64,000 nucleotides of DNA from Mallotus nudiflorus. Its lineage: Eukaryota > Streptophyta > Magnoliopsida > Malpighiales > Euphorbiaceae. This document shows, piece after piece, positions 1 through 12,230 of this stretch. The stretch spans positions 2,778,501-2,842,500 of the forward strand of contig CANTUR010000046.1 in assembly GCA_947683625.1 (NCBI GenBank), in the 5' to 3' direction. Position 1 is the stretch's first letter. Each line of letters begins with the position of its first letter. Position numbers and translations under genes: made by a program. Under the pieces are notes generated by a model. It was given only the letters and a program-made list of their open reading frames with translations. It was not told where the DNA came from and made no database searches.

Positions 1-1073
1 CCTAACTCTCATAAGAATTATACAAACAAAGAATTGTTTAAGAGAATTTAAGAGCTCAATGAATGCTTAAGAAATAATGAATGATAAATAAGTTTCTTAA
101 ACTTTCATTTAGTTTTAGAGGTATTTATACTTAAAAATATAGCTATGGGAGGTGCAAATGATGTGTCCGATGTCTATATTTTGAATCATTGAAAGTGATG
201 TTGTCAAATAACTATTCATGGATTAAAACTATGATTATCTACTCAAAAAGTTTGAATTTGCTTAGACTTTCTTCATAAAAGCTATAGACATTTTAATTAT
301 CTTTCCATATCATTTTAAATCATCTAAATTAGACTTCTATAGCTCAAGATATGTTCAAAATACTATGAGCTATGCAATATAAAATGCAGAATACTGTCAG
401 ACAACTATATCCAAGTTGAACCCGTGATTTGCTATTCAATAAATTTGAATTTGCCCATACTTTCTTCATGAAAGTTATATATATTTGACTTATCTTTCTA
501 TATCATTTTGAATCACCTAAATTTTACTTCTTTAGCTTAGGATATGTCCAAAATACTATGATTTGTGCAATTTGAAATGCAAAATACTGTCAAACAACTA
601 TACACAAGTTGAAGCCATGATTTGCTCTTGAAGAAGTTGAATTTTTCCATACTTTCTTCATGAAAGTTATAAATATTTGAATTATATTTCTATATCATTT
701 TGAATCACCTTAATTTGACTTATGTAACTCAAGATATGTCCAAAATACTAAGAGATGTGCAATCTGATATGACAGACATATACGTCGATTTCGACTCAAA
801 ATTTGCATACCCGGATTTTGACAAAAAAGCCCAATTCAGAAAGCTCAAGATGTCTAATTCAAATTCAAAGAAGATAACTTTCTTATTATAAAGCTCTAAG
901 GAAGTCAAAAGCCTCCTTGAATCTTAAAGGTCCAATCAACCCAAAATAATCATACTTAATTTTAACTTCCAATAGAGTCCTAACTTATACACACTTAAAT
1001 TAAAAAAAAATTAAATGCTCAAAATTAAGTTTGTTAAGATTAAAAGTAATATTTATTATTGCTAAGGTCAACA
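1..1073 (-). repeat. 3' LTR of the copia element (partial)
   Basis: This stretch matches 17,270-18,325 closely: shared blocks include acaaacaaagaattgttt, repeated paragraphs with the words gaaatgcaaaatactgtca, and the end gctaaggtcaac. In element orientation it begins TGTTGACC directly after a polypurine tract. The far end lies outside the window, so the LTR-pair divergence can only be measured over this part. The copies have many differences, so the insertion is old. It contains no gene; the 63-codon frame at 700-891 is chance. Confidence 0.9.
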
Positions 1074-1090
1074 ATCTCCCCCTTTTTTAT
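1074..1090 (-). other. Polypurine tract of the copia element
   Basis: On the minus strand a run of A followed by GGGGGAGAT sits immediately before the LTR start TGTTGACC. This is the position and composition of the plus-strand primer used by LTR-retrotransposons, and it fixes the LTR boundary at 1,073. Confidence 0.8.
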
Positions 1091-1450
1091 TTTAACAAAC
1101 TTATTTTGAGTTTGATTAAAAAATAATACAAAGTAAAGTGTGTGATAATATTTATGATAATAATGATACCACATGTAATAGAATATATTTCTTTATTTCC
1201 CCCCCTATGAATATGGACATGATGAGAAATATAAATTTATAGATTATTCCCTTTGACAAAAAATATAAATAATATAAAATATAGCAGGAGGGATAAAAAC
1301 ATGACATTTTTATGACAAATGTATTAAAAACATAAAATATGACAACATGATAATTTAAATAAATATTAGGCAATATAAGGAAATAATTTCAAATATATAT
1401 GCATATAGTCCTATTAAAATGCATCACTTCCTATAGGAATAAAGTAACTT
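1091..1450 (-). other. Copia 3' noncoding region, distal part
   Basis: AT-rich sequence between the copia polypurine tract and the point where the Tekay-like element inserted. No frame with coding character is visible. It would join the sequence resuming at 10,799 to form one long untranslated region between RNase H and the 3' LTR. Confidence 0.6.
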
Positions 1451-4401
1451 TGTCACGACCTGAACCTAAGGCACGTGATCGGCACTAGGGAATGGAAAAA
1501 CATAAAACTACCAAATCTCATAGTAAGCCTTAAAAGAAAATGTGGAATTTAAAAACTTTGAAACCTTACAATAAATAATTAAATTATAATACATATTATC
1601 AAACTGATTTTTCTCAATATAATTTAAACCATAATATCATAGTACATAAAATAAATAAACATCAGTTATACAAATAATGTCTTAATACACAATATTATAT
1701 GTACATGATACTCCCAAATAAAATATTCAGTTAAATAGTTTCTCTACTGCAGTACACAATAATAAACACAACACAACTAAGTAGACCTACGCAGAATAGT
1801 CGGTGATGAAGCTACACGACGAATAAAAGTAGGCCTAATAGAAAAGTCCCAAACTCTTGAAAAATAAATAAATTGAGGGGAGTTAGACCTCACCAAGTAA
1901 GTTAATAAAAGATCTGTATGGTTTGAAAACCGTATAGGTGTAGCAAAAAAATAATAATTTATAATATATACACATATAAAGCTTTTGAAAAATCCCAGTA
2001 AAACCCTAAACTCAATTCTAAATGGCCAATTGGGCCCACTTAATCCAACTAGATTGCCAGTCCCCGAGAGCTAAGGCATCCACCGAGGCACCAATCTTAG
2101 TCCATTATTAACTTTCTACATCACTAGCGGTCTCTGAGAGCAGAGACTTCCATCAAGGCACCCATCCCAGTTTATAACCACAAGTCATATATATTTTGGA
2201 TTTATCTCTCATTCTCTACCATGTACACATGATCCTGGTGAAACCCACCAGGTAGCCAGTTTTACCAAAATTTCTCAAAACTAATTTTGAAATAAATAAA
2301 TAAATAAATACATTACAATGAAAATTCTCGATAATGTAAACAATACTAAAAATATGAGCGCATGCAATTTTAAAGAAAACACACGCATAGATCAATTCAT
2401 TAACTTATAGGATGAGCGAAATGATTGACAACCGTACGTCTGCCTCAATTTAGAAGCTCCAGCTTTGGAACTCTCTAAAAAAAACATATTTATTTTTAAA
2501 ATCATACTTATGGAATAAGAAGGGAAATTAATAAAATTATGAGACTCTATAATGACTCGATAGATTGGAATACCCTAATTTATGCTAGGAAATTATAGAA
2601 GATGTCATGTTTTACGAAAAAATCTATCAAAATTTCATCAGAGTCTCCTCTATAAAACGGACATTTCTCTACCGTAGATAGAGTCATTCCTGCACAGAAA
2701 AACACACTCAACCATACTTGGGTCGGCTCTCTAATACTGCATTTAGCCTGACTGAATTCACAACCCAACTAAACAACACAACTTAATTCTAATTAATAAA
2801 ATTCACATTTAATGGCTTAAATAGTTTAATTATATACTAAAATTAGTTTAAAACCCATTTTATTACCCAAAATAATATATAAGATATTATTTGAAAATAA
2901 TTTTCAAAAATTAGTATTAATTAGTTAAAAATAATAAATAATTTTTAAAAATCCTTTTAATTCCTTAAATATTATTAAAACCAACTACAATATATTATTT
3001 AGCTATAATTAGCACAAAATTACATTTTTATCCCTATAATACAAAAATATACATAATAACCTATTGTTACTCAAAATTTTGATAAAAATTATATAAATGC
3101 ATTAAAATTATTTTCTCAACATATATATTATTAATATTAACTAAAACACATATTTAAACCAATATTCCAACAAAAATCTAACTCTAACCTAACTATTCAA
3201 TTTTGACATAAACTATAAAAATTCATAAAAATTATATAATATTCTCAAAAATTCTTTTCTTTACTCTAAAATTAATATTAACTCATAATAACACCAAATA
3301 TACCAAAAATCTAATTTTAATAATTAATTTACAAAAATTAATAAAATAATAATAAATATTCAAAAATTCACAAAAATCAAAATAAATTCCAAAAATCATA
3401 CAAAAATTCATAAAGGTAGATTAAGCTACTAGGAATCACATTTGTAAAGGGAGTTTGCAAGATTCAAGCTAGATCAAGCTAAAAAAATTTCAAAACCCTA
3501 GAACTAAAAATCAACAAAAACTCAATCAAACTAAGATCAAAGCTCAAACTAAGCTTAGAATGGTTCTCACCAGTGCAAAAGGAGGAGAATGACACTAGAA
3601 TTGTTTGAAATGGTGGCTGGATAAAGCTTAGTCGATTTTAATGGTGATTCTTGGCTTCTTCGGTTCCTTGCATTACCGACGATACTGCTGGTGGTCGGAG
3701 GCGAGGAAGAGGAGGGGAGTGATGGTGGGTGATGGCCAGAGAAGAGGGAGGCACAGTGAAGGTGGTTGGTTAGGATAACGGGGAGAAGAAGCTTTCACAA
3801 TGTTTTAGTTTTTTTTTTTCTTCTCGGGAAGTTTCTGAGTTTGTAATGTAAATGCATATGTTTATGTATATTTATTCATGTGATGTTTATTGTATGTATG
3901 GGTTTTGCATGGGTCATGCATGTGTCTCTATATATATACATAATATTATAATTATATAATATGCTTACATGTACTAATCTCCACCACATGCATTTTATAT
4001 ACATACACACACACACACACATATAACACACAATAATAAATAATATAATCACATAAAATAATAATATACCCTAATTTATATATGTGCATATTTATATAAT
4101 AACACATAAAATAACAATATAATTAATGTCATTTATTAAAAAATAATAATAATAACATTAAAATAATAATGTACTAAATTAAATATTATTAAAATAATAA
4201 TTCTCAAAACAAGAATAATGATATAAACCCTAATATAAGTTTATTAACTTCTAAAATACATATTTACATAAAATATATATTTTAGCATAAAATGTCAATT
4301 AATAATCACAAATAATAGAATAATTTAAATATAATTTTTGAATTTATTAACACTGCATATCTCATTTTAAAATAAATTAATTTAAATATAGGGTTATTAC
4401 A
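1451..4401 (-). repeat. 3' LTR of the Tekay-like element (2.95 kb)
   Basis: Begins tgtcacgacc and ends gggttattaca on the plus strand; in element orientation TGTAATAACCC to GGTCGTGACA. It aligns along its length with 8,579-10,798. It holds a (CA)n run near 4,005-4,021 where the other copy has a long (TA)n. Two spaced GAGAGC...CACCGAGG-like boxes near 2,060-2,165 and a conserved GACCTCAC block near 1,873-1,900 recur in other LTRs of this window. The GC-rich patch at 3,660-3,790 gives accidental open frames only. Confidence 0.88.
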
Positions 4402-4416
4402 GTCTCCCCTCCTTAT
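4402..4416 (-). other. Polypurine tract of the Tekay-like element
   Basis: Minus-strand ATAAGGAGGGGAGAC immediately precedes the LTR start TGTAATAACCC. Position and purine content fit the plus-strand primer of an LTR-retrotransposon. Confidence 0.75.
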
Positions 4417-4439
4417 AAGAATTCGTCCCTGAATTCATA

Positions 4440-5816
4440 AAAGAATAATTACAAAGCCCAAGGGGGAAAGAGATACGGGAAAGAAGCTCGCATCTCAGCT
4501 TCAATCTCCCAGGTATAGTCCTCAGCAGTATGGTTACTCCATAACACTTTCACCATCAGTATCTCCTTGGTTCGCTCTATCGAATTTGGCGATCCACAAT
4601 CGCCACTGGATACTCTTCGTAGGTAAGATTATCACTAAGCTCTGCGGCTTGAGGTTGCAGAACGTGAGATGGGTTAGGAATGTATTTCCTCAGTATAGAT
4701 ACATGAAATATAGGGTGGATTCTTAACAATTCTGGTGGTAACACCAACCTATACACCACTTCACCCACTCTTGTCCGAATCTCAAATGGTCCAATGTATC
4801 TAAGAGCTAACCTTCTTGACAAATCTCATGACTCCTTTCATTAGAGACACTTTCAAGAACACTATATCTCCAACCATAAAGGATACATCCTTTCTTTTAG
4901 GGTTAACATAGCTCTTCTGTTTGCTGAAGGCTGTCTTCAATCTCTGCTGTATAATGGGAACTTTTTCTGAAGTCACCTGTACCAACTCCAAACCTGTCAG
5001 CTACCTCTCATCAATCTCCTAACATAATGGTGATATGCACTTTCTACCGTACAGTGCCTCATATGGAGCCATTTTAATACTAGCATAATAACTATTGTTA
5101 TAGGTAAACTCAATCAATGGTAAGTGCAAATCCCACTGTCCTCTAAAATCCATTATACACATCCTCAGCATATCTTCTAACGTCTAGATGGTCCTCTCTG
5201 ACTGACCATCTATTTGAGGATGGAAGACTGTACTAAAATCTAGTTTGGTGCCTAAAGCTTTATGTAATTCTTGCCAAAAGATTGAGGTGAATGTGGCTCC
5301 TCTATCTGACATTATACTTATTGGTACCCTATGCAAACAAACAATCCTGTTGACATAAAGTCTTGCTAGTCTATTAGTAGAGTACGTCTTCTTCACTGTT
5401 AGAAAGTGTGCTAACTTAGTTAGCCTATCAACAATCACCCAAATAGCATCATAGCCTCATGTAGTCCGAGGTAATCCAATCACAAAGTCCATAGCTATCA
5501 TGTCCCATTTCCATTCAAGAATTAGCATAGGTTGCAACAATCCCAAAGGTCTCTAATGTTTAAGCTTCACTTGCTAACAAGTCAGGCATCTAGATGCAAA
5601 CTCTACAATATCCTTCTTTATTCCATTCCACCAATATGTATCTTTCAAGTCATGATACATCTTGGTAGAGCCCAAATGGATACTATAAGCAGAAAAATGT
5701 GCCTTTTCCATAATTTCTTTCCTCAAGTCATCAACATCCAGCACATAAATCCTAGTACCCAAATGCAACACACCTTCTTTGTTAACCACAAAATCTCTTG
5801 ACTGCCCTTGTTGCAC
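4440..5816 (-). pseudogene. Integrase and C-terminal chromodomain of the Tekay-like element
   Basis: Broken pieces at 5,574-5,816 (zinc-binding N-terminal part ending ASRCLTC), 5,184-5,438 (catalytic core, with MIVDRLTKLAHFLTVK and SDRGATFTS), 4,800-4,991 and 4,577-4,822 (C-terminal part, with RYIGPFEIRTRVGEVVYRL). Downstream, to about 4,440, a chromodomain-like stretch reads VLWSNHTAEDYTWE. The integrase would insert the cDNA and the chromodomain steer it toward marked chromatin. Several frameshifts and stops separate the pieces. Identity to the chromovirus integrase is secure; the exact C-terminus is approximate. Confidence 0.85.
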
Positions 5817-5899
5817 TTCATATGTAATCCTCTATAACGGCGGGTTTCTATTTTGAGCTGCCTTAACTCGATCCAAGTATACTGATCGTACCCTGAATT

Positions 5900-7139
5900 G
5901 AGCTAAAAGGCACTTTTTAGTAACTTTCAACTACAACCCTTGATTAATCAATTCATGCATCTCCTTGATAATGGGCCTCCTATCTGAGCTGATGTGGGCA
6001 AGACTGCCCGCTGACTTCCTACTCAAGGCATCAACAACAACATTCGCCTTGCCTGGATGGTACAAAATGGAACAATTATAGCCTTTAAGGAGTTCCATCC
6101 ATCTTCTTTGCCTCAAGTTCAAGTCCCTTTACTGGAAGATATACTTCAAGCTCTTATGATCAGTGTAAATCTCACAAGTAACCCCAAATAAGTAATGCCT
6201 TCATATCTTCAAAGCAAACACAACAACTACCATCTTCATGTCATGAGTAGGATAGTTTTGCTCATGCTTCTTCAACTGCCTTGAAGCATAAGCAATTACT
6301 TAGCCATTTTGCATTAATACATAGCCTAATCCTACTTTGGAAGCATAACAATACACTGTATACCCTTCATTTCCAGAGGGCAAAGTCAGAATTGGAGCTG
6401 ACGTCAACAAATCCTTCAATAATTGGAAGTGCTCTTTGCATCTATCTGTCCACACAAACTTAGCACTTTTCTGGGTCAACCTTGTCAAAGGTGTAGCAAT
6501 TTTAGAGAAGTCCTTCATAAATCTCCTGTAGTAGCTCGCTAGACCTAGGAAACTTCGTACTTCTTTGATTGTAGTTAGCCTCAGCCATTCTGTAATATCT
6601 TCTATCTTCTTGGGATTGACTTGTATACCATCCTTAGAAACCACGTGGCCTAAAAATGCCACTTGACTTAACTAGAACTCACACTTCAAAAACTTAGCAT
6701 ACAACCTGTCCTCCCTTAAAGTTTGAAGCGCCCTTCTTAGATGCATAACATGCTCAGCTTCAATTTTGGAATAAACCAAGATGTCATCAATGAAGACTAT
6801 TACAAATCGGTCCAAGTATGGCTTGAACACTCAATTCATTAAGTCCATAAAGGCTGCTAGAGCATTGGTTAACCCAAAGGACATTACCAGGAACTCATAA
6901 TGGTCATATCTTGTCTGAAATGCTATCTTAAGCTCATCACCACTTCTGATCCTCAACTGGTGATACCCAAACCTTAATTTTATATTAGAGAAGCATGTAG
7001 CACCTTGAAGCTGATCGAATAAGTCATCGATCCTTGGAAGTGGATACTTGTTCTTAATGGTGACCTTGTTCAACTGCTTATAATTAATACAGAGTTATAG
7101 GCTACCATCCTTCTTCTTCATAAACAAAACTGGAGCACC
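5900..7139 (-). pseudogene. Reverse transcriptase and RNase H of the Tekay-like element
   Basis: RT N-terminal half at 6,831-7,073 (NKVTIKNKYPLPRIDDLF, then VMSFGLTNA), with the catalytic box read as FIDD near 6,785-6,800, where most gypsy elements have YIDD or FIDD. The connection and RNase H follow at 6,300-6,662 (LGHVVSKDGIQVNPKK, FLGLASYYRRF, then YASKVGLGYVL, where the usual D of the D-A-S motif is Y) and 5,931-6,122 (KGYNCSILYHPGKANVV, ALSRKS). The active site of RNase H is therefore altered and the frame is broken several times. Confidence 0.87.
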
Positions 7140-7877
7140 CTAAGGTGATGTACTGGGCCTTATGAAACCCTTATCGAGTAACTCCTGTAATTGCTCCTTT
7201 AGCTCCTGCAATTTAGCTGGTGTCATTCTGTAGGGTGGCATAAAAATAGGTTCTGTACCAGGTATAATATTAATACAGAACTCTATCTCCATGTCTGGTG
7301 GTAATCCCGATAATTCTTCAGGGAAGACATCTAGAAATTCATGCACCACTGGTACTTGTTCAATTACCCTTTTCTCTATTTCAACATCTCTTAGTACTAC
7401 CAAGTAGCCTTGATAACCCCTTCTAAGCATCTTTTGGGCTATAATGGCAAAAATGAGATTGCGAGGCATAAAGCTCTTTTCACCTTTAAAACAGAAATCT
7501 TCTTCATTCGAGATTTTGAACACCACTTTTTTTTCCTGATAATTCACATAAGCATAATATCTTGACAACCAATCCATACCTAAGATGATGTCAAATTCCA
7601 ATACATAAAGCAACACCAAATCCGCTAACAATTCTCTAGCTTTAACTAACACCGGACAAGAAGGAAAGAAAATATCTTTCTCTAGCTCGTCACTAAGAGG
7701 AGTCGATACATATAGAGGAGAGGATAACCTCGAAGGCTGCCAGTTGATTCTCAACGTAAACACGGGGGATATGAAAGAATGCAAAGTGCCAAGGTCAAAT
7801 AATACTTTAGCATCATAAGAACAAACTGAGAGAATTCCTGCGACTACTGCATTAGAAGTCTGAGCATCCTGTGGCAT
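7140..7877 (-). pseudogene. Aspartic protease region and start of RT, Tekay-like element
   Basis: A 245-codon open stretch. The retropepsin motif is LFDLGTLHSF, where the family usually has D-S-G-(A/S)-T-H-S-F, so the flap-side Ser is replaced by Leu. It then shows FDIILGMDWL, the conserved post-protease block, and ends in the N-terminal RT run (IIPGTEPIFMPPYRM, GFIRPSTSP). The protease would process the gag-pol polyprotein. This is the longest surviving frame of the element. Confidence 0.87.
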
Positions 7878-8030
7878 CAGAGTAAAAACCTGTGCCTGGC
7901 CACGACCAGCCTATTGAGATGTTGAAGGCTGCACAAAACCACAACCACTAGGTCTACCAACTGAACCTCAGCCATGTTGGCCCATAAACTGTGGCAGTCT
8001 CTACTGTGACTGTACTGGTGCTCTGTATTG

Positions 8031-8540
8031 CTATGGCATCGAATAAAAAGGCTGAGCCACTAATGAAGATGAACCTTGGGCATACTGTGGCTGATATCTA
8101 GAGTGAGGATAAGCTCTAGTAAGATGATCAACCTGCCCACATCTAAAGTAAGCACCCGATAACATATGACATGAGCTTTGATGAAATCGACCACAACTAG
8201 CACATGCATTGTCTCCAGACCCAAAACTACTCTGTCTGGAGCTCTGCCCACTGTTACTGCTACTAACTCTAGTACCAAATCTGTGACCTCTGCCACTTCT
8301 TATGTTCATGGCATAACCATGTCGACCCACTCTGTGTGTTCTGGACCTTCTACTACCATGCTGTGAACTACCCTCAACCTGCTGACTCGTGCTACCAATC
8401 TAAAATACTGGCTGCTGGTACCTAGGAGCTACACCATATCCACTACCACCAACTATGTAAGGATCTATAATGGTACCCTGATGGATGTGTTGCCTCTTAA
8501 TCAGATGGGCCTCTTTTATCACACTCTCTAGGGTATGGTT
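8031..8540 (-). pseudogene. Gag C-terminal remnant, Tekay-like element
   Basis: A Gly/Ser/Gln-rich tail (8,031-8,330) with a zinc-knuckle relic YFRCGQVDHLTRAY, where the first and last Cys of the CX2CX4HX4C knuckle are now Tyr. Upstream to about 8,540, fragments such as LIKRQHIHQGTIIDPY continue the protein on the minus strand with stops. The N-terminal capsid part is absent: sequence jumps from here into LTR at about 8,579. Nucleocapsid function is lost. Confidence 0.78.
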
Positions 8541-8578
8541 TTCGAAATGTATACCAATAAATCTAAACCGCAGTCATC

Positions 8579-10367
8579 CACTTAATCTAAACACATGGCA
8601 CTGGCGGTCCCCAAGAGCTAAAGCATCCACTGAGGCACCAATTCTAGTATATTATTAACTTTCCACATCACTGGCGGTCCCCAAAAGCAGAGGCTTCCAC
8701 AAATAAATACATTACAATGAAAAATCTCGATAATGTAAATGATACTAAAAATATGAGCACATGCAATTTTAAAGAAAACACGCACAGATCAATTCATTAA
8801 CTTACAGGATGAGTGAGATGGCTGACGAGCCGCGCGTCTGCCTCAATCCAGAAGCTCCCGCTTTGGAACTCTCTAAAAAAATTATATTTATTTTTAAAAT
8901 CATACTTATGGAATAAGAAGGGAAATTAATAAAATTATGAGACTTTAGAATGACTCGATAGATTAGAATACCTTAATTTATGCTAGGAAATTACAGAAGA
9001 TGTCACATTTTACGATAAAATCTATCAAAATTTTGGCAGAGTCTCTCCTGAAACGGACATCTCTTTACCATAGGTAGAGCCATTCCTGCATAGAAAAACA
9101 CACTCAACCATACTTAGGTTGACTCTCCAATACTGCATTTAGCTCGACCGAGTTCACAACCCAACCAAACAACACAACTTAATTCTAATTAATAAAATTC
9201 ACATTTAATGGCTTAAATAGTTTAATTATATACTAAAATTAGTTTAAAACCCATTTTATTACCCAAAATAATATATAAGATATTATTTGAAAATAATTTT
9301 CAAAAATTAGTATTAATTAGTTAAAAATAGTAAATAATTTGTAAAAATCCTTTTAATTCCTTAAATATTATTAAAACCAACTACAATATATTATTTAGCT
9401 ATAATTAGCACAAAATTACATTTTTATCCCTATAATACAAAAATATACATAATATCCTATTATTACTAAAAAATTCCATAAAAATTATATAAATGCATTA
9501 AAATTATTTTCTTAACATATATATTATTAATATTAACTAAAACACATATTTAAACCAATATTCCAACAGAAATACAACTCTAACTTAATTATTCAATTTT
9601 GACATAAACTATAAAAATTCATAAAAATTATATAATATTCTCAAAAATTATTTTCTTTACTCTAAAGTTAATAGTAACTCATAATAACACCAAATATACC
9701 AAATTTATAATTTTAATAATTAATTTATGAAAATTAATAAAATAATAATAAAATATTCAAAAATTCACAAAAATCAAAATAAATTTCAAAAATCATACAA
9801 AAATTCATAGAGGTAGATTAAGCTACTAGAAATCACATTTGTAAAGGGAGTTTACAAGATTCAAGCTAGATCAAGCTAAAAAATTTTGAAACCCTAGAAC
9901 TCAAAAGCTAAAAATCAATAAAAACAAAATCAAACCAAGCTTGGAATGGTTCTCACCAGTGCAAGAGGAGGAGAATGACACCGGAATTGTGTGAAATGGT
10001 GGCCGGATGAAGCTTGGCCAATTTTAATTGTAATTATTGGCTTCGTCGGTTCCCTAAGTTACCAGTGATGCTACTGGTAGTCGGAGGTGAGGAAGAGGAA
10101 GGGAGTGACGGTGGCCGGAGAAGAGGGAGGCGTAGTGAAGGTGGTTGGTCGGGACAACGGGGAGAAGAAGCCTTTACGATGTTTTGTTTTTTTTTCTTCT
10201 TGGGAAGTTTCTGAGTTTGTAATGTAAATGCATATGTTTATGTATATTTATTCATGTGATGTTTATTATATGTATGGGTTTTGCATAGGTCATGCATGTG
10301 TCTCTATATATATACATAATATTATAATTATATAATATGCTTACATGTACTAATCTCCACCACATGC

Positions 10368-10447
<80 letters not shown>

Positions 10448-10798
10448 CACATAAAAAAATAATATACCCTAATTTATATATGTGCATATTTATATAATAA
10501 CACATAAAATAACAATACAATTAATGTAATTTATTAAAAATAATAATAATAACATTAAAATAATAATGTACTAAATTAAATATTATTAAAATTATAATTC
10601 TCAAAACAAGAATAATGATATAAACCCTAATATAAGTTTATTAACTTCTAAAATACATATTTACATAAAATATATATTTTAGCATAAACTGTCAATTAAT
10701 AATCACAAATAATAGAATAATTTGAATATAATTTTTGAATTTGTTAACACTTCTTATCTCATTTTAAAATCAATTAATTTAAAAATAGGTTTATTACA
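8579..10798 (-). repeat. 5' LTR of the Tekay-like element, truncated and internally deleted
   Basis: Aligns with 2,034-4,401. It lacks the part matching 1,451-2,033 and has an internal gap of roughly 140 bp after about 8,700, relative to about 2,153-2,295 in the 3' copy. The primer binding site that should flank it is missing, so a deletion removed the LTR edge, primer site, leader and gag start together. The last bases, ttattaca at 10,791-10,798, match the LTR terminus. Confidence 0.85.
10366..10444. repeat. (TA)n microsatellite inside the 5' LTR
   Basis: About 79 bp of uninterrupted TA dinucleotides. The homologous place in the 3' LTR (near 3,990-4,030) has tatacatacacacac..., so the tract expanded after the element inserted. 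Confidence 0.95.
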
Positions 10799-11561
10799 AA
10801 AAAGATACACAAAATCTTTGTAAAAATATTCACATGTTATTAAAGATCAAAACAATTCCTAAGAAGATATTCATGCCTCATCAAAGATAAAAAACCATTC
10901 CTAAGAAGATATTCGTGCCTTATCAAAGAGAAAAACCATGCCTAAAAGGATATTCATGTCTTATCAAAGATTAAAACCATTTCTAAGAAGAAATTATACA
11001 TGAATTATGCATGTATAAACATAATAATAAAATATTATACACATGTATAGTAACAAATAACAAATTCAAATATATTTCTCCCCCTTTGTCAAAAGCAAAA
11101 AGAAAAGAGAGAGATATAAACGGAAAATGAAAAATAAAGATACTTAAAATCTTTATGAAATCTATGTCATAAAGCAAAATAAGATTTTTTGTAACATATG
11201 ATGTACGACAAAATTAATTATAATGTTAATATACATGCAAAAATTTAAACAAAATTTCTCCCTTATATCAAATAAAAATATAATATGTCACTAACATGAA
11301 CACAATTTTTAAGGGAGTTTGAAAATTAAAAACAAACTAAGTATACATGTTAAAAAACAATTAACAAGGTAAACATGCAAACTCAAATTATTTCTCCTCT
11401 TTTGAAAAAATGCAAAAAGAAATTAAAAAAGATAAACCAAATATAAGTTGATGACTAAAAAAAATTTTAAGATCAAAATCAAAATATTTATCAATCAGAG
11501 TAATTAATAAGCACGACATGATTTCACATGAAAACAGTTCAACCATTAATTAAACATAAAA
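10799..11561 (-). other. Copia 3' noncoding region, proximal part
   Basis: Sequence between the Tekay-like insertion and the RNase H end. No coding frame is supported. It contains a run of ~41-bp tandem repeats (listed separately) and the block ctccccctttgtcaaaagc near 11,078-11,096, a purine-rich motif on the minus strand often seen upstream of copia 3' LTRs. Confidence 0.6.
10855..10995. repeat. Imperfect ~41-bp tandem repeat, three and a half units
   Basis: Units begin at 10,855, 10,897, 10,938 and 10,979, giving periods of 42, 41 and 41 bp. Each carries (a)ttcctaagaagatattc followed by tcaaaga and a poly-A stretch ending acc. A half unit precedes at about 10,830. It lies in the copia 3' noncoding region. 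Confidence 0.88.
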
Positions 11562-12221
11562 TCAAGATAAACTAGAACCATGAATCATGCCCAATTCATG
11601 TTTAATGAAATTTAATCTCTCTTCATTTTGAGGTTTGGTGAAGATATCTACAAGTTGATTATTTTTATCAACAAATTCAAGTAAGATATCACTAATTTGA
11701 ACATGATCATGCAAGAAATGATGTCTAATGTCTATATGCTTAGTTCTAGAATCTTGAATGGGATTTTTGCTAAGGTTAATAGCACTTGTATTGTTACATT
11801 TGATTAGAATGTGATGAAGTTTTATACCATAGTCTAACAACTATTATTTTTGCCCTAAAACTTGTGAACAACAAAGACTTGCTGCAATATATTCAGCCTT
11901 AGTAGTGGATAAGGCAACTAAAACTTATTTCTTGCTAAACTAAAAAACTAAACATTGTCTTAAAACTTGATAATTTCTAGAAGTACTTTTTCTATCTAGG
12001 AAACTACCAGTAAAGTCTACATCAGAATAACTAATTAAGTCAAAGGATGAACTCTTAGGATACAAAAGTCCTAAATGCATTATACCACAAAGATATTTGA
12101 AAATTCTTTTAATAACATTCAAATGAGACTCTCTAGGACTTAATTGAAATCTAGCACACAAGCAAGTAGTAAACATAATATCGGGTCTACTAGTAGTTAA
12201 ATAAAGAAGAGATCCGATCAT
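11562..12221 (-). pseudogene. RNase H of the copia element
   Basis: Begins in the RT thumb/connection (MIGSLLYLTTSRPDIMF) and continues to the copia RNase H (ISYSDVDFTGSFLDRKSTS; family usually Y-S-D-A-D-W-A-G), then broken sequence with LSTTKAEYIAAS, and the C-terminal block SRTKHIDIRHHFLHD and VDIFTKPQNEERL. It would remove the RNA strand during reverse transcription. At least one frameshift and several stops lie between 11,840 and 11,940. Confidence 0.9.
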
Positions 12222-12230
12222 ACCTCTAAA

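Larger units (their letters stand above)
1451..10798 (-). mobile_element. Ty3/gypsy chromovirus, Tekay/Del type, nested in the copia element and degraded
   Basis: On the minus strand the order is truncated 5' LTR, gag C-terminus, protease, RT, RNase H, integrase, chromodomain, polypurine tract, 3' LTR. RT before integrase defines Ty3/gypsy; the C-terminal chromodomain and the wording RPSTSP and NKVTIKNKYPLPRIDDL fit the Tekay/Del branch. The element lacks its primer site, leader, gag N-terminus and first ~580 bp of the 5' LTR. The ends are TG...CA (TGTAATAACC to GGTCGTGACA). The flanking 5-mers (aactt on the left, aaaaa on the right) do not match, so I cannot show a target-site duplication. 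Numerous stops make it non-functional. Confidence 0.9.

Noticed and set aside
5532..5801. 89-codon plus frame
   Set aside because: Antisense shadow of the Tekay-like integrase.
10014..10214. 66-codon frame with Gly/Glu/Arg run inside the 5' LTR
   Set aside because: The homologous place in the 3' LTR does not keep the frame; it is GC-rich LTR sequence.
10855..10995. Possible CRISPR-like array (regular ~41-bp period)
   Set aside because: Whole unit is repeated with no unique spacers, in a plant retrotransposon.
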